A stretch of 9,843 nucleotides of DNA from Thiotrichaceae bacterium (GTDB taxonomy: Bacteria > Pseudomonadota > Gammaproteobacteria > Thiotrichales > Thiotrichaceae): the NCBI GenBank assembly GCA_027008665.1, contig JALVEA010000265.1, forward strand, positions 1 through 9,843, read 5' to 3'. Both the position numbers and the translations under genes were made by a program. The notes under the pieces were generated by a model that was given only the letters and a program-made list of their open reading frames with translations, did no database searches and was not told where the DNA came from. Each line of letters opens with the position of its first letter. Position 1 is the first letter of the stretch. Shown one piece after another: positions 1 to 6,162 of the stretch.

Positions 1-1211
1 TTAATGAATTAGATGAAGCTCGCTATAGCGTTTCGCGTATTGAGGAATGGATTAATCAGGGCGGTCGTTATCAAGATATTGCGATTTTATATCGCTCCAA
101 TGCCCAATCACGGGTGTTTGAAAGTAGTTTAAATGAAAGTAGCATTCCCTATCGTGTTTATGGTGGACTGCGCTTTTTTGAACGCGCTGAAATTAAAGAT
201 GCGCTTTGCTATCTGCGTTTAACGCTTAATCGTGATGATGATGCATCGTTTGAGCGGGTTATTAATCAACCCACACGGGGTATCGGTGATAAAACGGTTG
301 AAATGATTCGCCAGCATTCTCGCTATTTAGGTCTTTCTCTTTGGAATGCGGCAAACGCATTAGTTGAGGCAAATAGCTTTACAGCACGCGCTGGAAATGC
401 CGTTCGAGGATTTCTTCAACTGATTAATACAATGTCCAACGAGATAATTGATTTATCACTTGAAGAACAGGTAGAAAAAATTATTAGTGCCTCAAAGCTA
501 AAAGACTATTATCTAAAAAAAGACAAAGGGGAAGTAGGGCAGGGGCGAATTGAAAATTTGAATGAGCTAATTTCTGCCGCACAAGGTTTTTATTATCGCC
601 CTGATGATGATCATGCGGATATGGATTTTCTGACCGCCTTTTTATCACATACCGCCTTAGAGTCAGGCGAAGGGCAGACAAAAGCAGGTAATGACTGTGT
701 ACAATTAATGACACTACATGCCGCTAAGGGCTTAGAGTTTCCGTTAGTCTTTCTAACAGGCATGGAAGAGGGGCTTTTCCCCAGTGAGCGTTCTATCGCT
801 GAGCAAAGCAGACTAGAAGAAGAACGTCGTCTTTGCTATGTCGGGATTACACGCGCAGAAAAGCAATTAGTGATAAGCTATACTGAACAACGTTGTCTGT
901 ATGGCGGTATTAATTATAATCAACCCTCACGTTTTCTTAAAGAAATTCCCAGCGCAGTTGTTCATACGATGCCTCCGAAAATAAATCGATGGCAACGTCA
1001 TTTTTATCTGCCAAAGTCCCCTCCTAGATGGAACGGGAAAATGAATGAAACAGAGATGAATATCGGGCAACAGGTCAGTCATGCTAAATTTGGAAAAGGG
1101 ATTGTTATGGATGTAGAAGGAGCAGGCGAACATGCAAGAGCGCAGGTCAAATTTGATTCTGTCGGTACTAAATGGCTGGTTTTGCATTATGCTAATTTAC
1201 AAATTTTGTAA
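1..1211 (+). CDS. uvrD: DNA helicase II UvrD, C-terminal part (5' end outside window)
   Basis: Superfamily 1A 3'-5' DNA helicase of nucleotide-excision and mismatch repair. The reading frame is open from base 3, so about 402 C-terminal residues are visible of a family length near 720. The Walker A and B part lies to the left. What is seen: a motif IV region (DIAILYRSNAQSR, about nt 75-116), the IPYRVYGGLRFFERAEIKD stretch typical of UvrD/PcrA, motif V with TLHAAKGLEF at nt 711-740, and motif VI (EEERRLCYVGITRAEKQL, about nt 816-869). The last 48 or so residues (GQQVSHAKFGKG to the end) match the Tudor-like C-terminal domain of UvrD/PcrA, which Rep lacks in this form. The GTG at 114 is internal and not a start. 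The gene converges with the dacB-like gene. Its stop lies inside a perfect hairpin. Confidence 0.96.
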   Translation, partial: NELDEARYSVSRIEEWINQGGRYQDIAILYRSNAQSRVFESSLNESSIPYRVYGGLRFFERAEIKDALCYLRLTLNRDDDASFERVINQPTRGIGDKTVEMIRQHSRYLGLSLWNAANALVEANSFTARAGNAVRGFLQLINTMSNEIIDLSLEEQVEKIISASKLKDYYLKKDKGEVGQGRIENLNELISAAQGFYYRPDDDHADMDFLTAFLSHTALESGEGQTKAGNDCVQLMTLHAAKGLEFPLVFLTGMEEGLFPSERSIAEQSRLEEERRLCYVGITRAEKQLVISYTEQRCLYGGINYNQPSRFLKEIPSAVVHTMPPKINRWQRHFYLPKSPPRWNGKMNETEMNIGQQVSHAKFGKGIVMDVEGAGEHARAQVKFDSVGTKWLVLHYANLQIL

Positions 1212-1218
1212 ATTAGCA
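1190..1218. other. Perfect AT-rich hairpin spanning the uvrD stop codon
   Basis: TGCTAATTTAC at 1190-1200 is exactly complementary to GTAAATTAGCA at 1208-1218. Two more A-T pairs extend the stem to 13 bp around a 3-nt loop. The TAA stop (1209-1211) lies in the right arm. No T-run follows on either strand, so it is not a canonical intrinsic terminator. It could protect the 3' end of the uvrD mRNA or be a weak bidirectional terminator between the convergent genes. The pairing is directly visible; the role is inferred. Confidence 0.5.
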
Positions 1219-1250
1219 CCACTAAACAACACCCTCGCCAAATCTAAATT

Positions 1251-1325
1251 GTAGGGTGGATAAGTGTAACGCATCCACCGCAATACGTTGATTTTGATGT
1301 ATGCACTATCGCTTATCCAGCCTAC
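1251..1325. repeat. REP/MITE-like palindromic element
   Basis: The left end GTAGGGTGGATAAG (1251-1264) and right end CTTATCCAGCCTAC (1312-1325) are inverted repeats with 13 of 14 positions paired, enclosing 47 bp. A second hairpin lies inside the left half: GGTGGAT (1255-1261) against ATCCACC (1273-1279). The motif resembles the GTAGGGTGGATAAGC-type dispersed intergenic repeats I know from gammaproteobacterial genomes. It carries no coding sequence and no second copy is seen here. It may be a non-autonomous element or a REP-type sequence mobilised by a Y1 transposase elsewhere. Family membership rests on memory; the palindrome is directly visible. Confidence 0.65.
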
Positions 1326-1340
1326 AAAAGAAAGGTCTGT

Positions 1341-1364
1341 TTCCTAAGGAACTTCCTAAGTTAC
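1341..1364. repeat. Two tandem 12-bp direct repeats
   Basis: TTCCTAAGGAAC (1341-1352) is followed at once by TTCCTAAGTTAC (1353-1364), with 10 of 12 positions identical. The first copy also contains the palindrome TTCCTAAGGAA. They lie inside an imperfect outer pairing of AGGTC (1333-1337) with GACCT (1368-1372), followed by an AT-rich stretch. This might contribute to termination of uvrD, but the stem is weak and the role is unproven. Confidence 0.3.
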
Positions 1365-1413
1365 ACCGACCTATTTTAATTTGTATCGACTTAAGTTGCT
1401 AACGAATATGATT

Positions 1414-2622
1414 TTAGAAAGTTTTTCTTAATTGCTTAGCAATCCGAATCCTTAAATTATGAGGAACGGACTGATTAATCATTAATGCAAACGGTTTCCA
1501 TTCATTTCCACGTACTAAATACCCTGCTAAGGTACTGACACCTTTTAATGTCCCTGATTTAGCATAAACACCCGTTGCTTTCTTTGGAAGTAGATATTTC
1601 CAGCGTTTAAAGCGATTCAATAAATCAACTAATTGGGTTGGTTTTAGATGATTTTTACGTGATAAGCCTGCCCCTTCTTGGAGATTGAAATTTCTCCAAT
1701 GAAAATAGGACGACAAGGTATTATTCATATAACGCTTTACCAACCGTGCATTAGCAGGTTGTTTATAAGCATCGGCGGCAAGTGCTAATGCGAGTTGATT
1801 AGCGATAAAATTTGTTGAATATTTTAGCATTGGACGAACCACTTCCGCTAAAGTACGACTATTATAGTGTTGATAAGTTGCTCGTAGTGCTGGAACACGC
1901 CCTGAAATAATAGAACGACCCACCTGAACCCCTTCATTGCGTAAAAAAGCGGCTAATAACTCTGCAAAATATTTCTCTGCATTATGTGGATTTCTACCCG
2001 TATTAACACGTAATGTCCCCCGTTTAAAACGTCTTTTCATACTAATCGCAAAAGGTGTTAAAGGTGTTTGTGCTTCCGCAGAAATAACTCTTCCATTGCG
2101 TTTTTTAATATTGACGGTATTAAAATTTGCTGCAAGCGCTGAAGGGACGGCATCATAAGGATTATTCGTTGTTCCTGTTCCGGGCAATACTAAACCACTT
2201 TCAAAAACAGAATTATCTAAAGCGATCCGACTTACTTGATTAACACCTCTTCGTGCTAGTTCTCTGGCTATTTGAGATAGCTCCTCAGAGACTAAATAAG
2301 GATCACCACTTCCCTTTACCCATAACGTACTATCTCTTCGATCATAAAAAAAATCAGTACGGAAACGATAGTTTTCACCCCAACGTGTTAAGGCAAGCCA
2401 AGCAGTTGCGATTTTAACTGTAGAAGCAGGTATAAAAGATCGGGTAGCACGCTTAGATTTTAATGTTCGCCCATAGCCATCAGTGATTAATAAACCTGCA
2501 TTATGCAAACGAGAAAAACGTGATAAGGCACTCTCTGCAAAACTTAACGATGGAATCATCAAGGAAAGAAAAAGTGTTGTTAAAAGCATTGTTCTTATTT
2601 TTTTCATAGGCGTTATTCTCAT
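1414..2622 (-). CDS. dacB: PBP4-type D-alanyl-D-alanine carboxypeptidase/endopeptidase (peptidase S13)
   Basis: Periplasmic penicillin-binding protein that trims the terminal D-Ala and/or cleaves D-Ala-mDAP crosslinks in peptidoglycan. The start at 2622 is preferred because AAGGAAG (2629-2635) lies 6 nt upstream; the in-frame ATG at 2712 has no visible ribosome site and would put 30 residues before the signal peptide. From 2622 the product is 402 residues. A Sec signal peptide (basic MKKIR, hydrophobic core, cleavage likely after SFA, residue 29) is followed by the three penicilloyl-transferase motifs: S67-T-V-K70, S269-T-N271 and K355-S-G-T. The family signature GSGDPYL is at 104-110. The SxxK to SxN distance is about 202 residues, against about 244 in E. 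coli PBP4, so the inserted domains II/III are smaller. It is the last gene of the minus-strand run and converges with uvrD. Confidence 0.92.
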   Translation of the reverse strand: MRITPMKKIRTMLLTTLFLSLMIPSLSFAESALSRFSRLHNAGLLITDGYGRTLKSKRATRSFIPASTVKIATAWLALTRWGENYRFRTDFFYDRRDSTLWVKGSGDPYLVSEELSQIARELARRGVNQVSRIALDNSVFESGLVLPGTGTTNNPYDAVPSALAANFNTVNIKKRNGRVISAEAQTPLTPFAISMKRRFKRGTLRVNTGRNPHNAEKYFAELLAAFLRNEGVQVGRSIISGRVPALRATYQHYNSRTLAEVVRPMLKYSTNFIANQLALALAADAYKQPANARLVKRYMNNTLSSYFHWRNFNLQEGAGLSRKNHLKPTQLVDLLNRFKRWKYLLPKKATGVYAKSGTLKGVSTLAGYLVRGNEWKPFALMINQSVPHNLRIRIAKQLRKTF

Positions 2623-2741
2623 TAGGAACTTCCTTGGTTGCTTGTTTTGAGAGCTAAATAATAAAAAATTCAAGCTTTTAGACCATAAGCGTTGGTTTTT
2701 TATCCCTTTCATTAAATATTTTTTTGATTGTAACAGATTTT

Positions 2742-2747
2742 ATTATA
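2742..2747 (-). promoter_or_regulatory. Possible -10 box for the dacB-like gene
   Basis: Read on the minus strand, the sequence gives TATAAT, a perfect sigma-70 -10 hexamer, about 120 bases upstream of the chosen dacB start. A second candidate, TACAAT, lies at 2727-2732. No convincing -35 hexamer is found at 16-18 bp. The region is very AT-rich, so a chance match is possible. Confidence 0.25.
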
Positions 2748-2792
2748 AATAAAATTTATGAATGATTGGGTGGGGAGCGGTGTAGTCAAGCA

Positions 2793-2945
2793 ATGAATTT
2801 AGCAATCTTACTTGCCTTTTTGTTCCTGTTTGAATCATCTCAATTGTTTATAAAATACAGCTCTATTGATCTTGTCTATTGTTGCTTGATTTCCTTGTTA
2901 CGCAACCCAATAGGAATTTGGGTGCGAGAAAGCTTAAATGAGTAG
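2793..2945 (+). CDS. Doubtful small ORF, 50 residues, hydrophobic N-terminus
   Basis: An ATG-initiated ORF of 50 codons ends in TAG five bases before the lipoprotein stop on the opposite strand. The product begins MNLAILLAFLFLF, a short hydrophobic segment that could be a membrane anchor, and ends in a more polar part (LRNPIGIWVRESLNE). The only purine-rich stretch upstream (GGGGAG, about 2773) is about 15 nt from the ATG, too far for a good ribosome site, and no clear promoter is seen. It includes the hairpin at 2901-2926, so part of it may be a translated repeat. The family is not recognised and it may well be a chance ORF. Confidence 0.15.
   Translation: MNLAILLAFLFLFESSQLFIKYSSIDLVYCCLISLLRNPIGIWVRESLNE
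2901..2926 (-). terminator. Bulged hairpin downstream of the Ig-like lipoprotein gene
   Basis: CGCA-A-CCCAA (2901-2910) pairs with TTGGG-TGCG (2918-2926): 9 bp with one bulged A and a 7-nt loop. It starts about 24 bases past the lipoprotein stop on the minus strand, where a terminator is expected. No T-run follows on that strand (TAACAAGG), so it is weak as an intrinsic terminator. It could instead be a dispersed palindromic repeat or an mRNA 3' stabiliser. Confidence 0.35.
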
Positions 2946-2949
2946 CCAT

Positions 2950-5900
2950 TTAAAATGTTGAACTAGTGCTTAATGGAATTTTTGATTTATAGCGTAGTTT
3001 ACCAATGGTCCATTTATCTAATTGATTGTTGTCATACATAATGAAATTAACAGCAAGGCGTTGTAGAACATCTTCAGCATTAAATTCAATATCCAATATT
3101 TCAAAATGTCCTGAGGGTGAACCGCCACGACCATCTCCAGAGAAATCAAAACCCGGTTGAGTTGCTGCTTGAAAAGGGTATCGACTGGCGAATTTATACA
3201 TACCTACTTCTAAAGGTTTGCCTTTTATGGGGGCAAAATTTAAAGTCCAGTTATGTGGTTCAAAGCCAATATTTCCTTCTAATTTAATGGCGATATCATT
3301 AGGGCTATTTTCTGCATAAGGACGACTAGCTGAAAAAATAAAATTATCATCGGTGACTTTAAAGGATTTTCCTGCCGATACATAGGAGGTGCTAGCACTA
3401 TCAATACAAAAGACAGCTCCGTCTTCTCCAATATTGACATCATTAGCACAAATTGTTTCTACTGGTTTAGTAGTGGTTGCTTCGACAGGCTTAGGATCAG
3501 TCACCTCTGTGCTAATAATAGGTGTTTCTGTTGTTGAACAATCGGCATTAACACCATAGGGAGAGATTTGATTTGGTGGTGCAATATCTAAATCTTCAAC
3601 TGCTGAGGCTAGAATAGGGAGATCAAATTCAGTGTGTTCTATAAATTCTGTTCCTTCGACTACAACGGTTGCTGAGAGTCGTTGGCGACTCCATAAGGCG
3701 CTACTTTGTGGATAGACAATAATAATACTTAGCTTACCTTCTTCATCGGTTGTTCCTGCTGTTGTTACAGTAACGTCGTGGGTTGGCTCTAATGTACCGT
3801 TATCATTATCATCTTCACCATCATCTAAATTGCCATCATTATCCAAATCTTCTGATTTACAAACAGCTTGTAGTGAGCGAACCCAGTGACCTGAATTATT
3901 ATCAACAAGAATAGTGCCATTGACAATGGTTTGATCAGGGTTTACATCCAATAGTGGTACCATTGTGCCTTTATAATAATCCGTTGGCGTAATGGTAAAG
4001 GCTATTTTTTGATTTTTTACGGGGTTACCTGCACTGTCGGTTACAATTACGCCGTAGGTTTTCTTATAAAAGATACCATCTTTGGTAATTTTTTCATTAT
4101 GTCCTAGCACAATACGCAGTGCATCACCGCCGACAGTTAGATTAATATAATCTTTGATGGTGACATTTTCTTGCACATAAGCCTCTATACGCACACCATC
4201 TTTAGCACTGGAAACATCACTGGCAGTATAGGTAATATTGGCACGTCCTAAGGAATCAGTAATAGCAAGGGAGCTGCTTAAAGTACCATTGATTTTATCT
4301 TCAAGATTAAATTTAATATGTTGATTTTTTACAGGATTGTCATTGATGTCCCGAATCTTGGCAATCAGGTTGCTAACTCCATGTGGAGCAATCACAGAAG
4401 GAGAAGCCTGTATATTAATATAGTGCGGTGTTGTTGCGACAAATTCTCGACTAAGAACGGCAGCTAGTCCATTTTCAGTGGTAGCAGTAATAACCGTACC
4501 CCCTGCTGTTTCAGATTCAATGGTAAAGGTTGCCTCACCATTTTCATTTGTTTTTACTTCAGTGAGTGGACTGAGCGTACCGCGAGTAGCACTGAGTTGA
4601 ATGGTTTGATTAGCTTGAGCAACCCCGTCTTTTGTCCATTTCATACTAATTGTTTCAGGGGTACTAATGGTAATTTCTTCAGTTGCACTGTTTAAGCTAA
4701 AATCATTCCCCGAGACATTGACTATTTTTTTAGCGGTAGCACCTAAGGCTTGCACCGTAATAGTATCTTTACTATCGGCAATTGCTTTAACAGTAAAAAC
4801 CATTTCCCCGACAGCATTGGTGATAAAACCATTCAATGGCACTATCTCACTACCTGCCGAAGAACTAACAGAGACAGGATGAAAACCCAGTAATTTTTTC
4901 TCGGAGTCTTGTAATTTGATGCTGTAGCGGGTTGGATTATTAATTGCAATACTATCAGGACCTTCTAATGTAATGCTTGTACCGACAATATCGACTTGTA
5001 GATTTTTAGTTAGAGCGCCTGCGGTGACTTCAATATCTAGTTTTCTATTTTCTGGATGGTTTAACCCTGGTGTCACTTTGGCTGTTTTTACAATAGCGCT
5101 ACTATTGCCACTGTCAGGCGTTATAGTGGCATTATTATTTACTTTAAAGGTAATAATCGTATCTGCTAAGGTATTGTTATTTTGATCTTTTGCAATAGCG
5201 GAAATAATAACGGGATTAACACCTGCGGAGAAAAGTTGTCGAGAGCTAGCTGATATTTCCAAAGCAGTGACTTTGCTTTTGATTTCCGTCACGGGATCAA
5301 TTTCTTTAAGCACATCAATCTTGACGATTTTAACAAAGTCTCCCGATGTAATTGTCACCGTTAGCGTTCTCGCTTCAGGGTGACCTAATCCAGAGTTTAG
5401 TTTTGCGGTTTTTATCCCTGCGGTGTCATTGCCTGCATCGGGTACAATTAAAGCATCACTATCCACACTAAAGAATACTTTTGCGTCGTTTACTACATTA
5501 TTGGCTTTATTTTTTGCAATCACTGAAATAATAACTTCATCAGATCCAAGAGAATAAAGTTTATTCGCCGTGGTTGAAACATCAAGAGAAGTAATTTCAG
5601 GTGCTGTGTTATCAGGTGCTTCGGGGGTATCATCGACTTGTATCGTGAGTGTTTCTGTTTTGCTTCCCGCAGTGACAGTAACGGTTAGAGCACGCTTACT
5701 AGTATTGAGTCCAGAGGATAAAATAGCGGTTTTTGTAGCAGCTTTATCATTTCCCTTATCGGCAATAATAGTGGCATTATTATCCACAGCAAAGCTGATC
5801 GGTGTTTCTGTAATAACATTATTATTTGCATCTTTAGCGACCACCGAAATAGTGACTTTATTATCTGCTTTAGAGAGTAAAACATCTGAACTAGCGGATA

Positions 5901-6054
5901 CCTCTAAAGAGGCAACTTCAGCTTGTGCAACTTGTTCTGATTTTTCACCACCACCTGTACCAGAACCAAAATCACTGCCGCCACTGCATCCAACTAATGC
6001 AAGTGATAATAAAACGGGCAGTATTAATCTTTTTAAATGCGAGAGGATAATCAT
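2950..6054 (-). CDS. Outer-membrane-type lipoprotein with multiple bacterial Ig-like (Big) domains
   Basis: A 1034-residue protein with a lipoprotein signal peptide and lipobox L20-V-G-C23. Residue +2 is Ser, so Lol sorting to the outer membrane is predicted. A Gly/Ser-rich tether follows. Three similar Ig-like domains (about 48-140, 154-248, 262-356) share the V.SLEVS start, D.NNN turn and AG/SG near the end. Further beta-rich Ig-like units follow at about 360-448, 450-540, 544-642 and 645-815, the last with an inserted acidic loop at 736-747 that fits an EF-hand calcium loop (D736, D738, D740, G741, L743, E747). After a Thr/Pro-rich linker (about 840-868) comes a distinct module (about 878-1028) with FDFSGDGRGG. 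Cys 732, 839, 869 and 883 could form disulfides. It resembles invasin/intimin-type Ig-like proteins but has no beta-barrel. AAGG lies 7 nt before the start. Its role may be surface adhesion or envelope scaffolding, which is not proven. Confidence 0.88.
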   Translation of the reverse strand: MIILSHLKRLILPVLLSLALVGCSGGSDFGSGTGGGEKSEQVAQAEVASLEVSASSDVLLSKADNKVTISVVAKDANNNVITETPISFAVDNNATIIADKGNDKAATKTAILSSGLNTSKRALTVTVTAGSKTETLTIQVDDTPEAPDNTAPEITSLDVSTTANKLYSLGSDEVIISVIAKNKANNVVNDAKVFFSVDSDALIVPDAGNDTAGIKTAKLNSGLGHPEARTLTVTITSGDFVKIVKIDVLKEIDPVTEIKSKVTALEISASSRQLFSAGVNPVIISAIAKDQNNNTLADTIITFKVNNNATITPDSGNSSAIVKTAKVTPGLNHPENRKLDIEVTAGALTKNLQVDIVGTSITLEGPDSIAINNPTRYSIKLQDSEKKLLGFHPVSVSSSAGSEIVPLNGFITNAVGEMVFTVKAIADSKDTITVQALGATAKKIVNVSGNDFSLNSATEEITISTPETISMKWTKDGVAQANQTIQLSATRGTLSPLTEVKTNENGEATFTIESETAGGTVITATTENGLAAVLSREFVATTPHYINIQASPSVIAPHGVSNLIAKIRDINDNPVKNQHIKFNLEDKINGTLSSSLAITDSLGRANITYTASDVSSAKDGVRIEAYVQENVTIKDYINLTVGGDALRIVLGHNEKITKDGIFYKKTYGVIVTDSAGNPVKNQKIAFTITPTDYYKGTMVPLLDVNPDQTIVNGTILVDNNSGHWVRSLQAVCKSEDLDNDGNLDDGEDDNDNGTLEPTHDVTVTTAGTTDEEGKLSIIIVYPQSSALWSRQRLSATVVVEGTEFIEHTEFDLPILASAVEDLDIAPPNQISPYGVNADCSTTETPIISTEVTDPKPVEATTTKPVETICANDVNIGEDGAVFCIDSASTSYVSAGKSFKVTDDNFIFSASRPYAENSPNDIAIKLEGNIGFEPHNWTLNFAPIKGKPLEVGMYKFASRYPFQAATQPGFDFSGDGRGGSPSGHFEILDIEFNAEDVLQRLAVNFIMYDNNQLDKWTIGKLRYKSKIPLSTSSTF
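2971..3423 (-). other. C-terminal module of the Ig-like lipoprotein
   Basis: Codes for residues about 878-1028. It is rich in aromatics and glycine, with landmarks FSASRPY, WTLNFAP, YPFQ, FDFSGDGRGG, F.ILDIEF and KLRYKS. From memory this resembles a module found at the C-terminus of unrelated secreted bacterial proteins, which often carry GDGRGCN and end in a ..G.IRYNS-like strand. Here the usual Cys of GRGCN is replaced (GRGGS). No enzymatic motif is evident; a binding or beta-sandwich role is only a guess. Confidence 0.45.
3814..3849 (-). other. EF-hand-type calcium loop coding segment
   Basis: Encodes DLDNDGNLDDGE (residues 736-747 of the lipoprotein). The 12-residue spacing places Asp at positions 1, 3 and 5, Gly at 6, Leu at 8 and Glu at 12, as in a canonical EF-hand or dockerin-type loop. 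A second, degenerate acidic loop (D-D-N-D-N-G) follows directly. No flanking helices are evident, so calcium would probably rigidify an inter-strand insertion of the Ig-like domain. Confidence 0.6.
4987..5913 (-). repeat. Three tandem Ig-like domain repeats, period about 107 codons
   Basis: Repeat 1 is at 5635-5913, repeat 2 at 5311-5595 and repeat 3 at 4987-5271. Shared landmarks are V/I-x-S/A-L-E/D-V/I-S at the start, ISV/A-x-AK, NN-V/T-x-x-x-x-x-x-F in the middle, and K-T-A-x-L/V followed by SGL or PGL. Nucleotide similarity remains in places (for example AGTGGCATTATTAT in copies 1 and 3). The copies have diverged, so expansion is not very recent. Confidence 0.7.
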
Positions 6055-6065
6055 GATTAAGCCTT

Positions 6066-6092
6066 ATTATTTTTATTATTTTTATTATTTTT
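6066..6092. repeat. Three tandem 9-bp copies of ATTATTTTT in the lipoprotein leader
   Basis: ATTATTTTT occurs three times in a row (6066-6074, 6075-6083, 6084-6092), followed by one extra T. On the coding strand this is (AAAAATAAT)x3, directly upstream of the AAGG ribosome site and downstream of the predicted transcription start. It would form an unstructured A/U-rich 5' leader. Length variation by slipped-strand mispairing could alter expression. Confidence 0.75.
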
Positions 6093-6107
6093 TAGTTTAT
6101 CATTTAA

Positions 6108-6136
6108 ATTATTGTGATTGACCTATCATCAGACAA
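6108..6136 (-). promoter_or_regulatory. Candidate sigma-70 promoter for the Ig-like lipoprotein gene
   Basis: On the minus strand, TTGTCT (6131-6136; 4 of 6 matches to TTGACA) and AATAAT (6108-6113; 5 of 6 to TATAAT) are separated by exactly 17 bp. Transcription would begin near 6100, giving a leader of about 45 nt that includes the 9-bp tandem repeats. No strong terminator lies between the amidase stop and this site, so read-through from upstream is also possible. Confidence 0.4.
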
Positions 6137-6162
6137 TTGGTCTTTATCGCACTTTATAACTT

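Larger units (their letters stand above)
2623..2949. other. 327-base intergenic region between the Ig-like lipoprotein and dacB genes
   Basis: Between two minus-strand genes. It holds, from right to left, a bulged hairpin just after the lipoprotein stop (2901-2926), a doubtful 50-codon plus-strand ORF (2793-2945), AT-rich candidate -10 boxes (2727-2747) and the dacB ribosome site (2629-2635). An 8-bp inverted pair, TCAAGCAA near 2786 and TTGCTTGA near 2882, brackets most of the small ORF. No tRNA, riboswitch or transposase remnant is recognised. Confidence 0.5.

Noticed and set aside
484..714. Minus-strand reading frame inside uvrD
   Set aside because: It overlaps conserved UvrD coding sequence and shows no motif; it is a chance frame.
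1937..2158. Plus-strand reading frame inside the dacB-like gene
   Set aside because: It is antisense to conserved S13-family sequence, with no supporting signals.
5570..6121. 183-residue plus-strand reading frame
   Set aside because: It lies antisense to the N-terminal Ig-like repeats of the lipoprotein. Its composition reflects the reverse complement of Val/Thr/Ala/Asn-rich codons, and it has no ribosome site or recognisable domain.
6131..6143. Short AGAC/GTCT hairpin after the amidase gene as a terminator
   Set aside because: The stem is only 4 bp, has no T-run, and overlaps the candidate -35 box of the lipoprotein gene.
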